A stretch of 64,000 nt of DNA from Gammaproteobacteria bacterium (GCA_016707425.1 JADJHU010000002.1:248001-312000); one strand, 5' to 3'. Shown: positions 25,806 through 34,518, numbered from the stretch's first letter. Numbers and translations are program-made. Notes: generated from the letters alone by a model not told the origin.

Positions 25806-26528
25806 TTACCCCCTGCGGACGATGGCCCTGGCGACCGTGCGCGAAGCGAGCTCGCGCCCCTCGAGGCACTGCCCGAGCGCGGCACGCAGCACACGGCGTG
25901 CATCCTCGAGCGCTTCGGGCGTCTCCAGCTCTTCACGCTCGAGGCTCAGGAGCGAACGGCCGCTCACCACCCCCGTCACCTCGGCAACGGCAGGCACCAG
26001 CCCCACGGCCGGTCTGAAATGATAGTACGCGTCGGCTCCCACCGCCTGTCCGCTCTGCGCTTCGCTGCCGAGCAACAGCCCGTAGCCCAGGTTTTCGAGC
26101 AGCCGCTTCTCGAAAAGTCGCAGCGAACGCTCGAGCGGCGCCCCGGCCTTCAGCGTCTCGAGCGTATGGTGATAATCGTCGAAGAGCTCCGGATGCGGAT
26201 CATGCCGTGTCGTCAGCTTCAGGAGCAGCTCGTTCAGATAGAACCCGGACATCAGCGCAGGCGAGGGAAGAGGCAGCGATTCACCGGCAGCCTCGGCGCC
26301 CGTGAGCTGCGCCGCCTCACCACGCCCGCTCCAGGAGAGCAGGAGCGGGCGGAAGGGTTGCAGGATCGGAGCGAGTCGTGAGCGCGGGCCGCGCACGCCG
26401 CGTGCAAAGAGCGTCAGCCGCCCGTGGTCGCGCGCGATGATCTCGAGGATACGGCTGGTATCGCGCCAGGGTCGATGGTGCAGCAGATAGCCTGGAGCCA
26501 GCTGCACGCGGCGGCTGTGGCGGCTCAT
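25806..26528 (-). CDS. recO: DNA repair protein RecO
   Basis: RecO works with RecR and RecF to load RecA onto SSB-coated DNA in gap repair. The 240-aa protein has the N-terminal OB fold (VQLAPGYLLHHRPWRDTS, LTLFARGVRGPRSRLAPILQPF) and the helical C-terminal domain with SGFYLNELLLKL and FEKRLLENLGYG. There is no zinc-finger cysteine cluster, as in other gammaproteobacterial RecO. The ATG at 26528 follows the era stop after a GAGG. It belongs to the lepA-to-nagZ operon in the standard order rnc-era-recO-pdxJ-acpS. Confidence 0.93.
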   Translation of the reverse strand: MSRHSRRVQLAPGYLLHHRPWRDTSRILEIIARDHGRLTLFARGVRGPRSRLAPILQPFRPLLLSWSGRGEAAQLTGAEAAGESLPLPSPALMSGFYLNELLLKLTTRHDPHPELFDDYHHTLETLKAGAPLERSLRLFEKRLLENLGYGLLLGSEAQSGQAVGADAYYHFRPAVGLVPAVAEVTGVVSGRSLLSLEREELETPEALEDARRVLRAALGQCLEGRELASRTVARAIVRRG

Positions 26529-26532
26529 CCTC

Positions 26533-27435
26533 TCACTCCACTCCGAGCTGCCGCAGCGCACGCGCGTCGTCGGCCCAGTCCTCGCGCACCTTCACCCAGA
26601 GCTCCAGATGCAGCCGGCGGCCCAGGAGCCGATTGAGCTCGAGGCGCGCACTGCGGCCGATCCGCTTCAGCCGCTCGCCGCGCGCTCCGATCACGATCGG
26701 CTTCTGGCCCGCGCGATCGACCCACACGACGGCCGACACGGCGAGCTGGCCATCCTCCTCAGCCATGCGCTCCACCTCGACGGCCACACCATAGGGCACC
26801 TCGTCGGTCAGCTCGTGAGTGAGTTTCTCGCGGATGATCTCGGCGATCCGGAAGCGCATGTCCCGGTCGGTGAGCTGATCCTCCGGAAACAGCGGCGGCG
26901 AGAGTGGCAGGTGGCGCGCGATCAGGCCACGCAGGCGTTCGATGCCATCGGCACGCAGCGCCGCCACGGGCACGATTTCCAGGAAAGCGTGGCGTGCACC
27001 GAGCCGGCCGAGGTATGGCAGCAGTTCCTCACGGCGCCGGACGCGGTCGATCTTGTTCACCGCCACGAGGGCCGGTTTCCCGGCCTCCAGAATGCGCTCG
27101 AGCACCAGCTCGTCCTCGCGATGCCAGGCGAGCGCCTCGACCACGAAGACGATGAGGTCCGCATCCGCGAGTGCGGCGGCCGCGGTGCGGTTCATGGCCC
27201 GGTTCAGTGCCCGGCGTGTTCCGCGGTGCAATCCAGGGGTATCGACGAAGGCAATCTGGGCGTCCGGCAGGTTCGCGATGCCGAGGATGCGGTGACGGGT
27301 GGTCTGCGGCCGCGCCGTCACGATGCTCAGCTTCTCTCCGACGAGCGCATTGAGGAGCGTCGACTTGCCGACATTCGGGCGCCCGACGAGCGCCGCAAAA
27401 CCCGCACGGAATCCTGCCCCGGTGTCCGCGTTCAT
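26533..27435 (-). CDS. era: GTPase Era
   Basis: Era is an essential Ras-like GTPase that helps assemble the 30S subunit by binding the 3' end of 16S rRNA. The 300-aa protein has G1 GRPNVGKST, G3 VDTPGLH, G4 NKID, and a C-terminal KH domain (GQKPIVIGARGERLKRIG). The ATG at 27435 gives the normal N-terminus; the frame stays open further upstream but without family sequence. It starts seven bases after the rnc stop and is followed by recO. Confidence 0.96.
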   Translation of the reverse strand: MNADTGAGFRAGFAALVGRPNVGKSTLLNALVGEKLSIVTARPQTTRHRILGIANLPDAQIAFVDTPGLHRGTRRALNRAMNRTAAAALADADLIVFVVEALAWHREDELVLERILEAGKPALVAVNKIDRVRRREELLPYLGRLGARHAFLEIVPVAALRADGIERLRGLIARHLPLSPPLFPEDQLTDRDMRFRIAEIIREKLTHELTDEVPYGVAVEVERMAEEDGQLAVSAVVWVDRAGQKPIVIGARGERLKRIGRSARLELNRLLGRRLHLELWVKVREDWADDARALRQLGVE

Positions 27436-27442
27436 CGGAGGC

Positions 27443-28150
27443 TCAGGCGTCACGGGCGGTGCTCCGCTCGAGTCGCTCGAGCAGGCACTGCGCCGCCTCC
27501 TGTTCCGCGCGCCGGCGGCTGGAGCCGCGACCATGGGCTTCCTCCCCGAGCACCTCGACCGCACAGCTGACCTCGAAGACCTGTTCGTGCGGCTCACCCG
27601 TGACACTGCGGATGACATACGCAGGCAAGGGCAGACCCCGGGCCTGGAGAAGCTCCTGCAGCCGCGTCTTGGCGTCCTTGAGCATCCCGGCATCGGGCAG
27701 GGCGTCGAGGCGCGGCGTCATGAGCAGCTCGAGCGCACAACGCACGGCCTCGAGCCCGCCGTCCAGATACAGCGCCGCGCAGAGCGCCTCGAAGCCATCG
27801 GCGAGGATCGATTCGCGCCGGAACCCGCCGGTCTTCAGCTCGCCCGAACCGAGCCTCATCGCCTCACCGAGGCCGAGCTCCTGGGCGATTCCGGCGAGCG
27901 GCCCGGCGCTCACCAGCCGCGCACGCAGGCGGCTCAGGTCGCCCTCGTCCGCTTCCGGGAACTGGCGATACAGCCGCTCTGCCACCACCAGATTGACGAC
28001 CGCATCGCCGAGGAATTCCAGTCGCTCGTTATTCGGCCCGGCAGCGCTCCGGTGTGTGAGTGCGGCCGCGAACAGCGCGCTGTCGGCCGGTCGATACCCG
28101 AGGCGGGCCTTGACCCACGCATCGGGCCAGTCGCGGCCCGGCGTCGTCAC
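27443..28150 (-). CDS. rnc: ribonuclease III
   Basis: RNase III cuts double-stranded RNA in rRNA precursors and many mRNAs. The 235-aa protein carries the catalytic signature NERLEFLGDAVVN, a second acidic site in the DGFEALCAALYLDGG block, and a C-terminal double-stranded RNA-binding domain ending near RRRAEQEAAQCLL. The GTG at 28150 overlaps the stop of the DUF4845 gene (GTGA) and gives the usual short N-terminus; a start eight codons upstream is possible. The order lepB-DUF4845-rnc-era is typical. Confidence 0.95.
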   Translation of the reverse strand: MTTPGRDWPDAWVKARLGYRPADSALFAAALTHRSAAGPNNERLEFLGDAVVNLVVAERLYRQFPEADEGDLSRLRARLVSAGPLAGIAQELGLGEAMRLGSGELKTGGFRRESILADGFEALCAALYLDGGLEAVRCALELLMTPRLDALPDAGMLKDAKTRLQELLQARGLPLPAYVIRSVTGEPHEQVFEVSCAVEVLGEEAHGRGSSRRRAEQEAAQCLLERLERSTARDA

Positions 28151-28512
28151 TCGATCGTCACCGACTTGTCCCACTCGAGCAGTATGGAGGCATTGGCCAC
28201 GAGCGGTGCGACATCCTCGTACCTGGCCTCGAGGACCCAGCCCTTGCCCTCGCGCCGGATGGCAATGTCGCCCGGCTTCGGCGAGTCGATGTAGTCGATG
28301 TCGAAGCGTCGTTCGATCGAGCTTCGGATCAGCTGTGGGGTGAGTCCGTCATCGCCACCGAGCTCGGAGGCCACCTGCTCGAGCACGCGGGCGACCTTCA
28401 CGTAGTTCAGGATCACCGGTGTCAGGCGTATCCCGGCATAGACCACGATGGCCACGGGGATCAGCAGAAAAACCCACCCGATGAATGTCACCCCACTTTG
28501 TCGATTGCGCAC
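28147..28512 (-). CDS. DUF4845 single-pass membrane protein
   Basis: A 121-aa protein with one N-terminal membrane helix (GVTFIGWVFLLIPVAIVVYAG) and a periplasmic domain of about 90 residues, including GDIAIRREGKGWVLEARYE. It matches the DUF4845 family, regularly found between lepB and rnc in gammaproteobacteria. Its function is unknown. The N-terminus (RNRQSGVTFIGW) resembles a type IV pilin-like leader without the conserved Glu5 context, so I do not call it a pilin. It lies 24 nt behind lepB and overlaps rnc. Confidence 0.88.
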   Translation of the reverse strand: MRNRQSGVTFIGWVFLLIPVAIVVYAGIRLTPVILNYVKVARVLEQVASELGGDDGLTPQLIRSSIERRFDIDYIDSPKPGDIAIRREGKGWVLEARYEDVAPLVANASILLEWDKSVTIE

Positions 28513-28536
28513 TGTTCCTCCCCCCGTTCCGTCAGT

Positions 28537-29622
28537 TCATTCGATCGCGCGGCCGATGCGCCGCCACTGCGGTCCACCCGAACGCTGCAGGTCCCAATTG
28601 AACCAGATTCGCGTCGCCTTGCCGACCAGGTGATCCTCCGGGACGAAGCCGAAGTAGCGTCCATCCAGGCTGTTGTCCCGATTGTCCCCGATCATGAGGT
28701 ACTGGCCCGGCGGCACGACGATGTTCTCCCGGTCGCCGGGCTCAGGCAGCCCCGCCACCCCGGGCTCCTCGCAGACGTAGCTGCGCGGCTGATCGCGGTT
28801 GCAGCTCGCGAGCGGCGGCACGCTGATCTCCCCGGGCGTGTGGCAGAACATCACCTCGTGCTCATGCCTGCCCAGTTGTTCGACCGCGAGACGCATGTTC
28901 AGGTAACAGCCATCGTCGTAGCGTCCGATCTCACGGAAGGGCACCGGCTCGCCGTTGACGATCAGACGGTCGGCGAGCACCGTCACCCGGTCGCCCGGCA
29001 GACCCACGAGTCGCTTGATGTAGTTGATCGAGGGGTCCGGCGGGTAGCGGAAGACGACGACATCGCCACGCTGCGGGCGTCCGACCGGCACGATCTCCCG
29101 GTGCACGACCGGCAGGCGCAGCCCGTAGGCATACTTGTTGACCACGATGAAATCCCCGTCGAGGAGCGTCGGCATCATCGAGTCCGAGGGAATGCGGAAC
29201 GGCTCGAACACGAAGGAACGCAACAGCAGCACGATCAGCGCCACAGGGAAGAAGCTGCGTGCATAGTCGACTGTGCCGGGCTCGCGGATCTGTGCGAAAT
29301 CCTTGCCCGCAGCAACTGCCGAGGCCGCCCGCATCGGCCGGAAGACCAGGACATCGAGTGCCCACACGACGCCCGTCACCACCGAGATTCCCACCAGTAC
29401 CAGGCTGAAGTCGAGCCGCTCGGCCACCAGCAGGCGGATCACCGCAGCGCCGATCAGCAGCGGCAGGAGGTGATAGGCGACCGCCGTAAGCGGCGGGTCG
29501 CGTGCGGGCTGCGGGGCCACCGCAATCTCGCGCCGGGGGCGCAGGAACCAGTCGTCCACCACCAGCCAGAGACCCACCGGCCACGCGAGCATGCTCAGCA
29601 GTTCCACGATACGCATCAGCAT
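28537..29622 (-). CDS. lepB: signal peptidase I
   Basis: LepB removes signal peptides from exported proteins at the periplasmic face of the inner membrane. The 361-aa protein has N-terminal hydrophobic helices (about 3-25 and 45-95) and another around 122-138. The catalytic domain then has the nucleophile S148 in RIPSDSMMPTL and the general base K203 in YIKRLVGLPGD. The late motif GDNRDNSLDGRYFG completes it. It is longer than E. coli LepB (324 aa). ATG at 29622 with GGGGAG upstream. It lies 27 nt behind lepA, the classical lepA-lepB pair. Confidence 0.95.
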   Translation of the reverse strand: MLMRIVELLSMLAWPVGLWLVVDDWFLRPRREIAVAPQPARDPPLTAVAYHLLPLLIGAAVIRLLVAERLDFSLVLVGISVVTGVVWALDVLVFRPMRAASAVAAGKDFAQIREPGTVDYARSFFPVALIVLLLRSFVFEPFRIPSDSMMPTLLDGDFIVVNKYAYGLRLPVVHREIVPVGRPQRGDVVVFRYPPDPSINYIKRLVGLPGDRVTVLADRLIVNGEPVPFREIGRYDDGCYLNMRLAVEQLGRHEHEVMFCHTPGEISVPPLASCNRDQPRSYVCEEPGVAGLPEPGDRENIVVPPGQYLMIGDNRDNSLDGRYFGFVPEDHLVGKATRIWFNWDLQRSGGPQWRRIGRAIE

Positions 29623-29649
29623 TCGATTGCTCCCCGCTCCGGACTGCGC

Positions 29650-31443
29650 CTACCTGCGGCCGACTTTCAGCACCGCGAGAAACGCCTCCTGGGGAATCTC
29701 GACCTGTCCGAGCTGTTTCATGCGCTTCTTGCCTTCCTTCTGCTTCTCGAGAAGCTTGCGCTTGCGTGAGATGTCGCCGCCATAGCACTTGGCGAGTACG
29801 TTCTTGCGGAGTGCCTTCACGGTCGCACGCGCGACGATCTGCCCCCCGATGGCAGCCTGCACGGCGACCTCGAACATCTGCCGCGGAATGAGCTCCTGCA
29901 TCTTGTCGACGAGCTCGCGGCCGCGATGATAGGCATTCTCGCGATGCACGATGATCGAAAGTGCGTCGACCCGCTCGGCGTTGATGAGAATATCCAGCTT
30001 GACCAGCGGTGCCGCTTCGAAGCGCTCGAACTCGTAGTCGAAGGACGCGTAGCCGCGACTCGCGGACTTCAGCCGGTCGAAGAAATCGAGCACCACCTCC
30101 GCCAGCGGCAGCTCGTACTGCAGCGAAACCTGGGTGCCGAGGTACTGCATCTTCCGCTGCCGGCCGCGCTTCTCGGTGCAGAGCTTGAGCACCGCACCGA
30201 CGTGTTCGGGCGGCACGAGGATGCTGGCGAGGATGATCGGTTCGCGGATCTCGGCGATGTCGTTCACCGGTGGCAGCTTCGCAGGGTTGTCGACAAGCTC
30301 GACGCCGCCGTCCGTGCGCAGCACCTCGTAGACCACCGTGGGTGCGCTCGTCACGAGATCGAGGTGATATTCGCGCTCGAGCCGCTCCTGCACGACATCC
30401 ATGTGCAGGAGCCCGAGAAACCCGCAGCGGAACCCGAAGCCGAGCGCGCCGGAGACCTCCGGTTCGTAGTGCAGCGCCGAATCGTTGAGCCGCAGCTTTG
30501 CCAGAGCCTCCCGGAAGGCCTCATAGTCGTCGGAGTCGACCGGGAACAGTCCTGCGAAGACACGAGGCTTGATCTGCTCGAAGCCGGGCAGCGGTGCAGA
30601 CGTCGGGCGACGGTCGAGTGTGATGGTGTCGCCGACCGGCGCGCCATCGATTTCCTTGATGCCCGCCACGACGAACCCCACCTCGCCTGCGGAGAGTGCG
30701 GCGGCCGGCACGGACTTCGGCGTGAAGCGCCCGAGCTTGTCAGCGAGATGGCTGCGCCCCGTGGACATGACGCGAATGCGCTCACCCGCCTTCAGTGTGC
30801 CGTTCACCACCCGCACGAGCGAGACGACGCCCACGTAGTTGTCGAACCATGAGTCGATGATGAGCGCCTGCAGGGGCGCCTGCGGATCGCCCTCGGGCGG
30901 CGGGATGCGCCGCACGAGTATCTCGAGCAGCTCGGGAACGCCCTCGCCGGTCTTGGCACTGACGAGCGCCGCATCCTGTGCCTCGATGCCGATGATCTCC
31001 TCGATCTCCTTCTTCACCCGTGCCGGATCGGCCGACGGCAGGTCGATCTTGTTGATCACCGGCACGACCTCGAGTCCCTGCGTGATGGCGGTGTAGCAGT
31101 TGGCCACGCTCTGCGCCTCGACGCCCTGGGAGGCATCGACCACCAGTAGCGCGCCTTCACAGGCCGCGAGCGAGCGGGAGACCTCGTAGGAGAAATCCAC
31201 GTGTCCCGGCGTATCGATCAGGTTCAGCTGGTAGCGCTGCCCGTCCCGCGCCTCGTAGTAGAGTGTCGCACTCTGCGCCTTGATGGTGATGCCGCGCTCG
31301 CGCTCGAGCGCCATCGAGTCGAGCACCTGGTCCTGCATCTCGCGGGCCTGGAGCCCTCCGCAGATCTGGATGAACCGGTCGGCGAGCGTGGACTTGCCGT
31401 GATCGACGTGGGCGATGATCGAGAAATTGCGAATGCGTTGCAT
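29650..31443 (-). CDS. lepA: elongation factor 4 (LepA)
   Basis: LepA is a ribosome-binding GTPase that affects translation initiation and ribosome back-movement. The 597-aa protein has G1 AHVDHGKSTLADRF, G3 DTPGHVDF, G4 NKIDLPSADP, the EF-G-like domains, and the unique C-terminal domain with AKCYGGDISRKRKLLEKQK. The length is almost identical to E. coli (599). ATG at 31443. A good -10 box lies about 30 nt upstream, suggesting it begins the long lepA-to-nagZ operon. Confidence 0.97.
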   Translation of the reverse strand: MQRIRNFSIIAHVDHGKSTLADRFIQICGGLQAREMQDQVLDSMALERERGITIKAQSATLYYEARDGQRYQLNLIDTPGHVDFSYEVSRSLAACEGALLVVDASQGVEAQSVANCYTAITQGLEVVPVINKIDLPSADPARVKKEIEEIIGIEAQDAALVSAKTGEGVPELLEILVRRIPPPEGDPQAPLQALIIDSWFDNYVGVVSLVRVVNGTLKAGERIRVMSTGRSHLADKLGRFTPKSVPAAALSAGEVGFVVAGIKEIDGAPVGDTITLDRRPTSAPLPGFEQIKPRVFAGLFPVDSDDYEAFREALAKLRLNDSALHYEPEVSGALGFGFRCGFLGLLHMDVVQERLEREYHLDLVTSAPTVVYEVLRTDGGVELVDNPAKLPPVNDIAEIREPIILASILVPPEHVGAVLKLCTEKRGRQRKMQYLGTQVSLQYELPLAEVVLDFFDRLKSASRGYASFDYEFERFEAAPLVKLDILINAERVDALSIIVHRENAYHRGRELVDKMQELIPRQMFEVAVQAAIGGQIVARATVKALRKNVLAKCYGGDISRKRKLLEKQKEGKKRMKQLGQVEIPQEAFLAVLKVGRR

Positions 31444-31471
31444 CGGCGCGCGGAACCGGGGCGAAAGCGCA

Positions 31472-31502
31472 ATTATACTGACCGGCGCTGCAGCGGCCGG
31501 CG
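31472..31502 (-). promoter_or_regulatory. probable lepA promoter with overlapping GC palindrome
   Basis: On the minus strand a perfect TATAAT (31477-31472) lies about 29 nt before the lepA start. The expected -35 position has no good hexamer. It instead falls in a GC-rich near-palindrome centred on GCTGCAGC (CCGGC and GGCCGG arms, about 31482-31502). An activator or repressor site overlapping a weak -35 is one possible reading. Confidence 0.45.
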
Positions 31503-31544
31503 CTTTTGTCGCCGCGTTGCCGGGGCGGTGCGCGAAGGCGGGAC

Positions 31545-31799
31545 TCAGGGACCGCCGGCGCCCAACTGCCGCTCGAGCGCCGCCACGTCCAGCCGGTGAC
31601 GGCAGACGACCGCACCGTCCAGCAGCAGTACCGGCACATCGAGCCCGTAGCGCTTCTTGAGGTCGCGGCTCGAATCGACGTCCAGCAGCTCGAGCGGCGG
31701 CAGCGTCCGGGTGGCGGCGAGTGCGCCGAGCTCCGCGATCATCTCATCGCAGAGCGCGCAGTCCTCGCGGTGCACGACCGTGAGCCGGCGTGCGCTCAA
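31545..31799 (-). CDS. glutaredoxin-like protein (DUF836 family)
   Basis: An 84-aa thioredoxin-fold protein. It opens RLTVVHREDCALCDEM, with a CxxC pair in glutaredoxin position, and has DVPVLLLDGAVV, the cis-Pro strand that would hold substrate. Members are annotated glutaredoxin family or DUF836; redox activity is likely but unproven. It is the last gene of the rpoE-rseA-rseB group, with its ATG overlapping the rseB stop (ATGA). Being downstream of the envelope-stress genes suggests co-induction, though a functional link is only inferred. Confidence 0.85.
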   Translation of the reverse strand: MSARRLTVVHREDCALCDEMIAELGALAATRTLPPLELLDVDSSRDLKKRYGLDVPVLLLDGAVVCRHRLDVAALERQLGAGGP

Positions 31800-32782
31800 T
31801 GCCCTCCCTCCCCGGCCTTCACCGCACTCGCGATGAAGCGCACGGTCGCCGGGGGCACCTCACCCACGGCCGTCACCCGGTGACCGTCGACCATGGTGGA
31901 GAACGCCGAGGACGAGCCGAATCGCGCCGGCGCGGGCAGCGGCTGGTCGCCCGGGGCGCTGCGACGGCGCTCGACGAACACCGAGACCGATGCAAGGCCA
32001 TCGCTGTAGACCAGGTGCGCGACGGGCTCGAGCGACCCCGGCAGGAGCTGTGCGGAACGGGCCTGCAGGCGGAAGCCCGGAGGCAGCTCGAAAGCACCCC
32101 AGAACACCGCGCGCAAGGTACGGGCGGGATCGCCACCGGTCCGCAGCCAGCGGAAGCCTTCCGCGGCCACCTGCGGCTGGAAAGCCGCATCGGGAATGTT
32201 CGTCGCCAGGGTGAGGCTCGCGAACTTGATCTGCTCGATCACGCGACCCTGGCGGTCACAGAGCTGCGTCTTCAGTGGCATGGCGGTGGACTCGTCGATC
32301 CAGAGCCGGTAGCCGTAGCGGTATTGATCCTTCGGCTCGACGGCCACCACGCGCGCCATGCGGCCCATGAGCCGCGCGCGCGCCAGCCCGCGGATTTCGT
32401 AGACATCGGAGACGCCCGCATCGAAGGCAGGCAGGCTCCCGAGCAGCGTGCGCCCGGCGGTGCGCCGCTCCACGAGCACCATGCGCTGATCCGGCAGATA
32501 GCAGGTGAGCTCGGAGCCCGTGCGAATGAACTCGCGCCCGGAGCCGTCGAGCGATACGAGCCGCTCGCGGACCTCACCATCCTGCACCCGATGGATGATG
32601 CGCAGGGTCTCCATCCGACCGTCGCTCACGTGCACGAAGACACCGTCGTAGTTGCGCGTGGTGAGCGCCTCGTTCATGCGTGCGAGCCACGCACCCGGAT
32701 CGTCCTGCGCAACCGCTCCGGCGGCGATTCCCAGCAGCAGTAATCCTGTGCAGGCGCGGATTCTGCCGGGAATCGTCTTCAT
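31796..32782 (-). CDS. rseB: sigma-E regulatory protein RseB/MucB
   Basis: RseB is a periplasmic protein that binds RseA and shields it from DegS-type proteolysis until lipoprotein or LPS signals displace it. The 328-aa protein has a signal peptide (residues 1-25, ending AVA). A large lipoprotein-carrier-like (LolA/B-like) domain follows (WLARMNEALTTRNYDGVFVH, KDQYRYGYRLWIDE), then a smaller C-terminal domain with LVYSDGLASVSVFVE. ATG at 32782 overlaps the rseA stop. The rpoE-rseA-rseB order is that of E. coli and of algU-mucA-mucB in Pseudomonas. Confidence 0.93.
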   Translation of the reverse strand: MKTIPGRIRACTGLLLLGIAAGAVAQDDPGAWLARMNEALTTRNYDGVFVHVSDGRMETLRIIHRVQDGEVRERLVSLDGSGREFIRTGSELTCYLPDQRMVLVERRTAGRTLLGSLPAFDAGVSDVYEIRGLARARLMGRMARVVAVEPKDQYRYGYRLWIDESTAMPLKTQLCDRQGRVIEQIKFASLTLATNIPDAAFQPQVAAEGFRWLRTGGDPARTLRAVFWGAFELPPGFRLQARSAQLLPGSLEPVAHLVYSDGLASVSVFVERRRSAPGDQPLPAPARFGSSSAFSTMVDGHRVTAVGEVPPATVRFIASAVKAGEGGH

Positions 32783-33468
32783 TCGCCGGCCCCCGCCGCG
32801 AGGTCCCGAGGCCGCGGTTCCTCTGTCTCCCGCAGGGTACGGGCGTCACCGGTCACCAGCGTCGTGAGCAGGTTGCGGCGCACGAGCGGCGAAGAAAACT
32901 CGCTGTGGGCAACGACGTAATTGGCGAGCTCGGCCGGTGCCAGTGCCCCGCTCTGATCGGACGCCGCCGGCACGACGTAGCTCTCGGACTCGCCGCCCGC
33001 CGACGGGCCGCGCGACTCCCCACCCGTCTGCACGGCGGCAACCGGGGCAGGCGCTGCGACGCGGGCAATGACCGGTGCAGTGTCCACGCCCGGCATCTGG
33101 ACGCGCAGGTACAGAATCGAAAGGCCCGCGACACCCGCCGCAACCGCCATCCCCGCCACCGCCTTGAGCCAGCGCGACGCCGAAACGCCGCGCTCCACCC
33201 CCGCGGGCGAGCCCGCGTCCGCGCGGTCCGCAGCTCCGGCACCGTGGCACGCTTCGCTCGCAAGCGCCCTGCTCACACGCTGCGCGACTCGCAGTTCGAG
33301 CGGCGCTCCCGCCTCGACCTGCAGCGTCGCACTGATGAGCGCATAGCGTTCCCACCGCGTCCTGAGGACGGCCTCTCGGCCGAGACGCCGTGCAAGAAGA
33401 TCGCACTCCCCTTCGGCGAGTTCTCCGTCGAACATTGCCGACAACTGGCTGTCGCGCTCCTCGTTCAT
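32779..33468 (-). CDS. rseA: anti-sigma-E factor RseA/MucA
   Basis: RseA is a single-pass inner-membrane protein that holds sigma-E inactive. The N-terminus matches the family (QLSAMFDGELAEGECDLLARRL, RTRWERYALISATLQ), which binds sigma-E. One membrane helix follows (about 100-120, AVAGMAVAAGVAGLSILYL), then a periplasmic region of about 105 residues that would contact RseB. That region is Ala/Pro/Gly rich and longer than a minimal RseA. The ATG at 33468 overlaps the rpoE stop (ATGA), so sigma factor and anti-sigma are made in step. Confidence 0.92.
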   Translation of the reverse strand: MNEERDSQLSAMFDGELAEGECDLLARRLGREAVLRTRWERYALISATLQVEAGAPLELRVAQRVSRALASEACHGAGAADRADAGSPAGVERGVSASRWLKAVAGMAVAAGVAGLSILYLRVQMPGVDTAPVIARVAAPAPVAAVQTGGESRGPSAGGESESYVVPAASDQSGALAPAELANYVVAHSEFSSPLVRRNLLTTLVTGDARTLRETEEPRPRDLAAGAGE

Positions 33469-34073
33469 CGAATCTCCTCCGCGCGTCCCAGACCGCCTTC
33501 GAATACCTCACGCAGCTGCCTGTCGATCGCCTCACGCGCCCGGAAGATGCGCGAGCGTACGGTGCCGACCGGGCAGTCCATCGCCGCCGCGATCTCCTCG
33601 TAGCTCATGCCTTCGAGCTCACGCAGCACGATGGCCGTACGCAGATCCTGAGGCAGGGAATCGATCGCCGAGTTCACGGTGGCACGGATTTCCTCAGTGA
33701 GAACCAGGCCCTCGGGCGTATCGGGATCCTTGAGCCGCGCCTGGGCCTCGAACGACTCTGCGTCGTTCTGCAGGTCGAGGTCGTACTCGATCGGGCTGCG
33801 ATCACGCGAGGCGACCACGTTCTTGGCCGTGTTGATCGCGATCCGGTAGAGCCATGTATAGAAGGTGCTGTCGCCGCGAAACTGCGGCAGCGCACGATAA
33901 GCCTTGATGAAGGCTTCCTGGGCGACGTCCTCGGCCTCCGCAGGATTGCGGACGTAGCGCATCACCAGCTTCACCACCTTGTGCTGATACCGGGTCACCA
34001 GCACGTCGAATGCCCCTTTGTCACCGCGCTGCACGCGCCGGACCAGACTCTGATCGCTCGCATCGGCGCTCAT
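33465..34073 (-). CDS. rpoE: RNA polymerase sigma-E factor (RpoE/AlgU)
   Basis: An extracytoplasmic-function sigma factor directing the envelope-stress response. The 202-aa protein has sigma region 2 (DVLVTRYQHKVVKLVMRYV, AEDVAQEAFIKAYRALPQF, TWLYRIAINTAKN) and region 4 (LPQDLRTAIVLRELEGMSY, EEIAAAMDCPVGTVRSRIF), very close to E. coli RpoE and Pseudomonas AlgU. ATG at 34073 with GAGGG upstream. The 140-nt gap in front of it contains a sigma-E-type promoter, consistent with autoregulation. It heads the rpoE-rseA-rseB-glutaredoxin operon. Confidence 0.97.
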   Translation of the reverse strand: MSADASDQSLVRRVQRGDKGAFDVLVTRYQHKVVKLVMRYVRNPAEAEDVAQEAFIKAYRALPQFRGDSTFYTWLYRIAINTAKNVVASRDRSPIEYDLDLQNDAESFEAQARLKDPDTPEGLVLTEEIRATVNSAIDSLPQDLRTAIVLRELEGMSYEEIAAAMDCPVGTVRSRIFRAREAIDRQLREVFEGGLGRAEEIR

Positions 34074-34129
34074 GCGCGCCCTCGCATTTCTTCGAGAAAG
34101 CGGAGAAGGCCGCCCCGATGCGACCTGAA

Positions 34130-34155
34130 TAGACCCTGAACCCCCGGAGAAGTTC
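34130..34155 (-). promoter_or_regulatory. sigma-E-type promoter of rpoE (autoregulatory)
   Basis: GAACTT (34155-34150) and TCTA (34133-34130) are separated by exactly 16 nt. This matches the sigma-E consensus GGAACTT-N16-TCTRA in all but the first -35 base and the -10 end. It lies about 55 nt before the rpoE start, giving a short leader. rpoE genes of this family are known to be transcribed by their own product. Confidence 0.65.
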
Positions 34156-34214
34156 GCCCGCCCGCCCCGACAATCCGCTGGATGTGACCGGGTTCGGGCT
34201 TCGGGTTGCAGATT

Positions 34215-34484
34215 CTAGCAGCTGGGGTCCGCGTAACGCTGAGGGTCCAGCGCGAGTCGCCGCCTGAGTGCCCGGAACGCCCGCTCGCCGACGCGACCGG
34301 GGGTGATGGCAAGCCAGTGGCGCCGGCACCCCTCGCGGAACACCAGCAGGACCCATTCGCCGAAGACTGAAGACGGTGCTGCGAGTCGCAGCGGACGGAG
34401 GCGTCCCTTCGCATCCCACGCCCGCCACGAACCATCGCCTGTCCATTGAAGGCGTACGAGGGAGGCGCGCGCGTGGCGGCCCAC
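34215..34484 (-). CDS. ygfX: YgfX-like protein lacking the membrane hairpin (possible remnant)
   Basis: The frame encodes a convincing YgfX/CptA C-terminal half: LVRLQWTGDGSWRAWDAKGR, LRPLRLAAPSSVFGEWVLLV, GERAFRALRRRL. Normal YgfX (about 135-150 aa) has two membrane helices between a short N-terminus and this part. Here an N-terminus-like stretch (DLTLELPPVCRRRRV, 34532-34488, overlapping the sdhE end) runs directly into the C-terminal half, with no hydrophobic segment. No ATG fits; the GTG at 34484 is the only reasonable start. YgfX pairs with SdhE as an inner-membrane partner, so this looks like an internally deleted or decaying copy. Confidence 0.5.
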   Translation of the reverse strand: MGRHARASLVRLQWTGDGSWRAWDAKGRLRPLRLAAPSSVFGEWVLLVFREGCRRHWLAITPGRVGERAFRALRRRLALDPQRYADPSC

Positions 34485-34518
34485 CCTGACACGCCGCCGC
34501 CTGCAGACCGGCGGCAGC

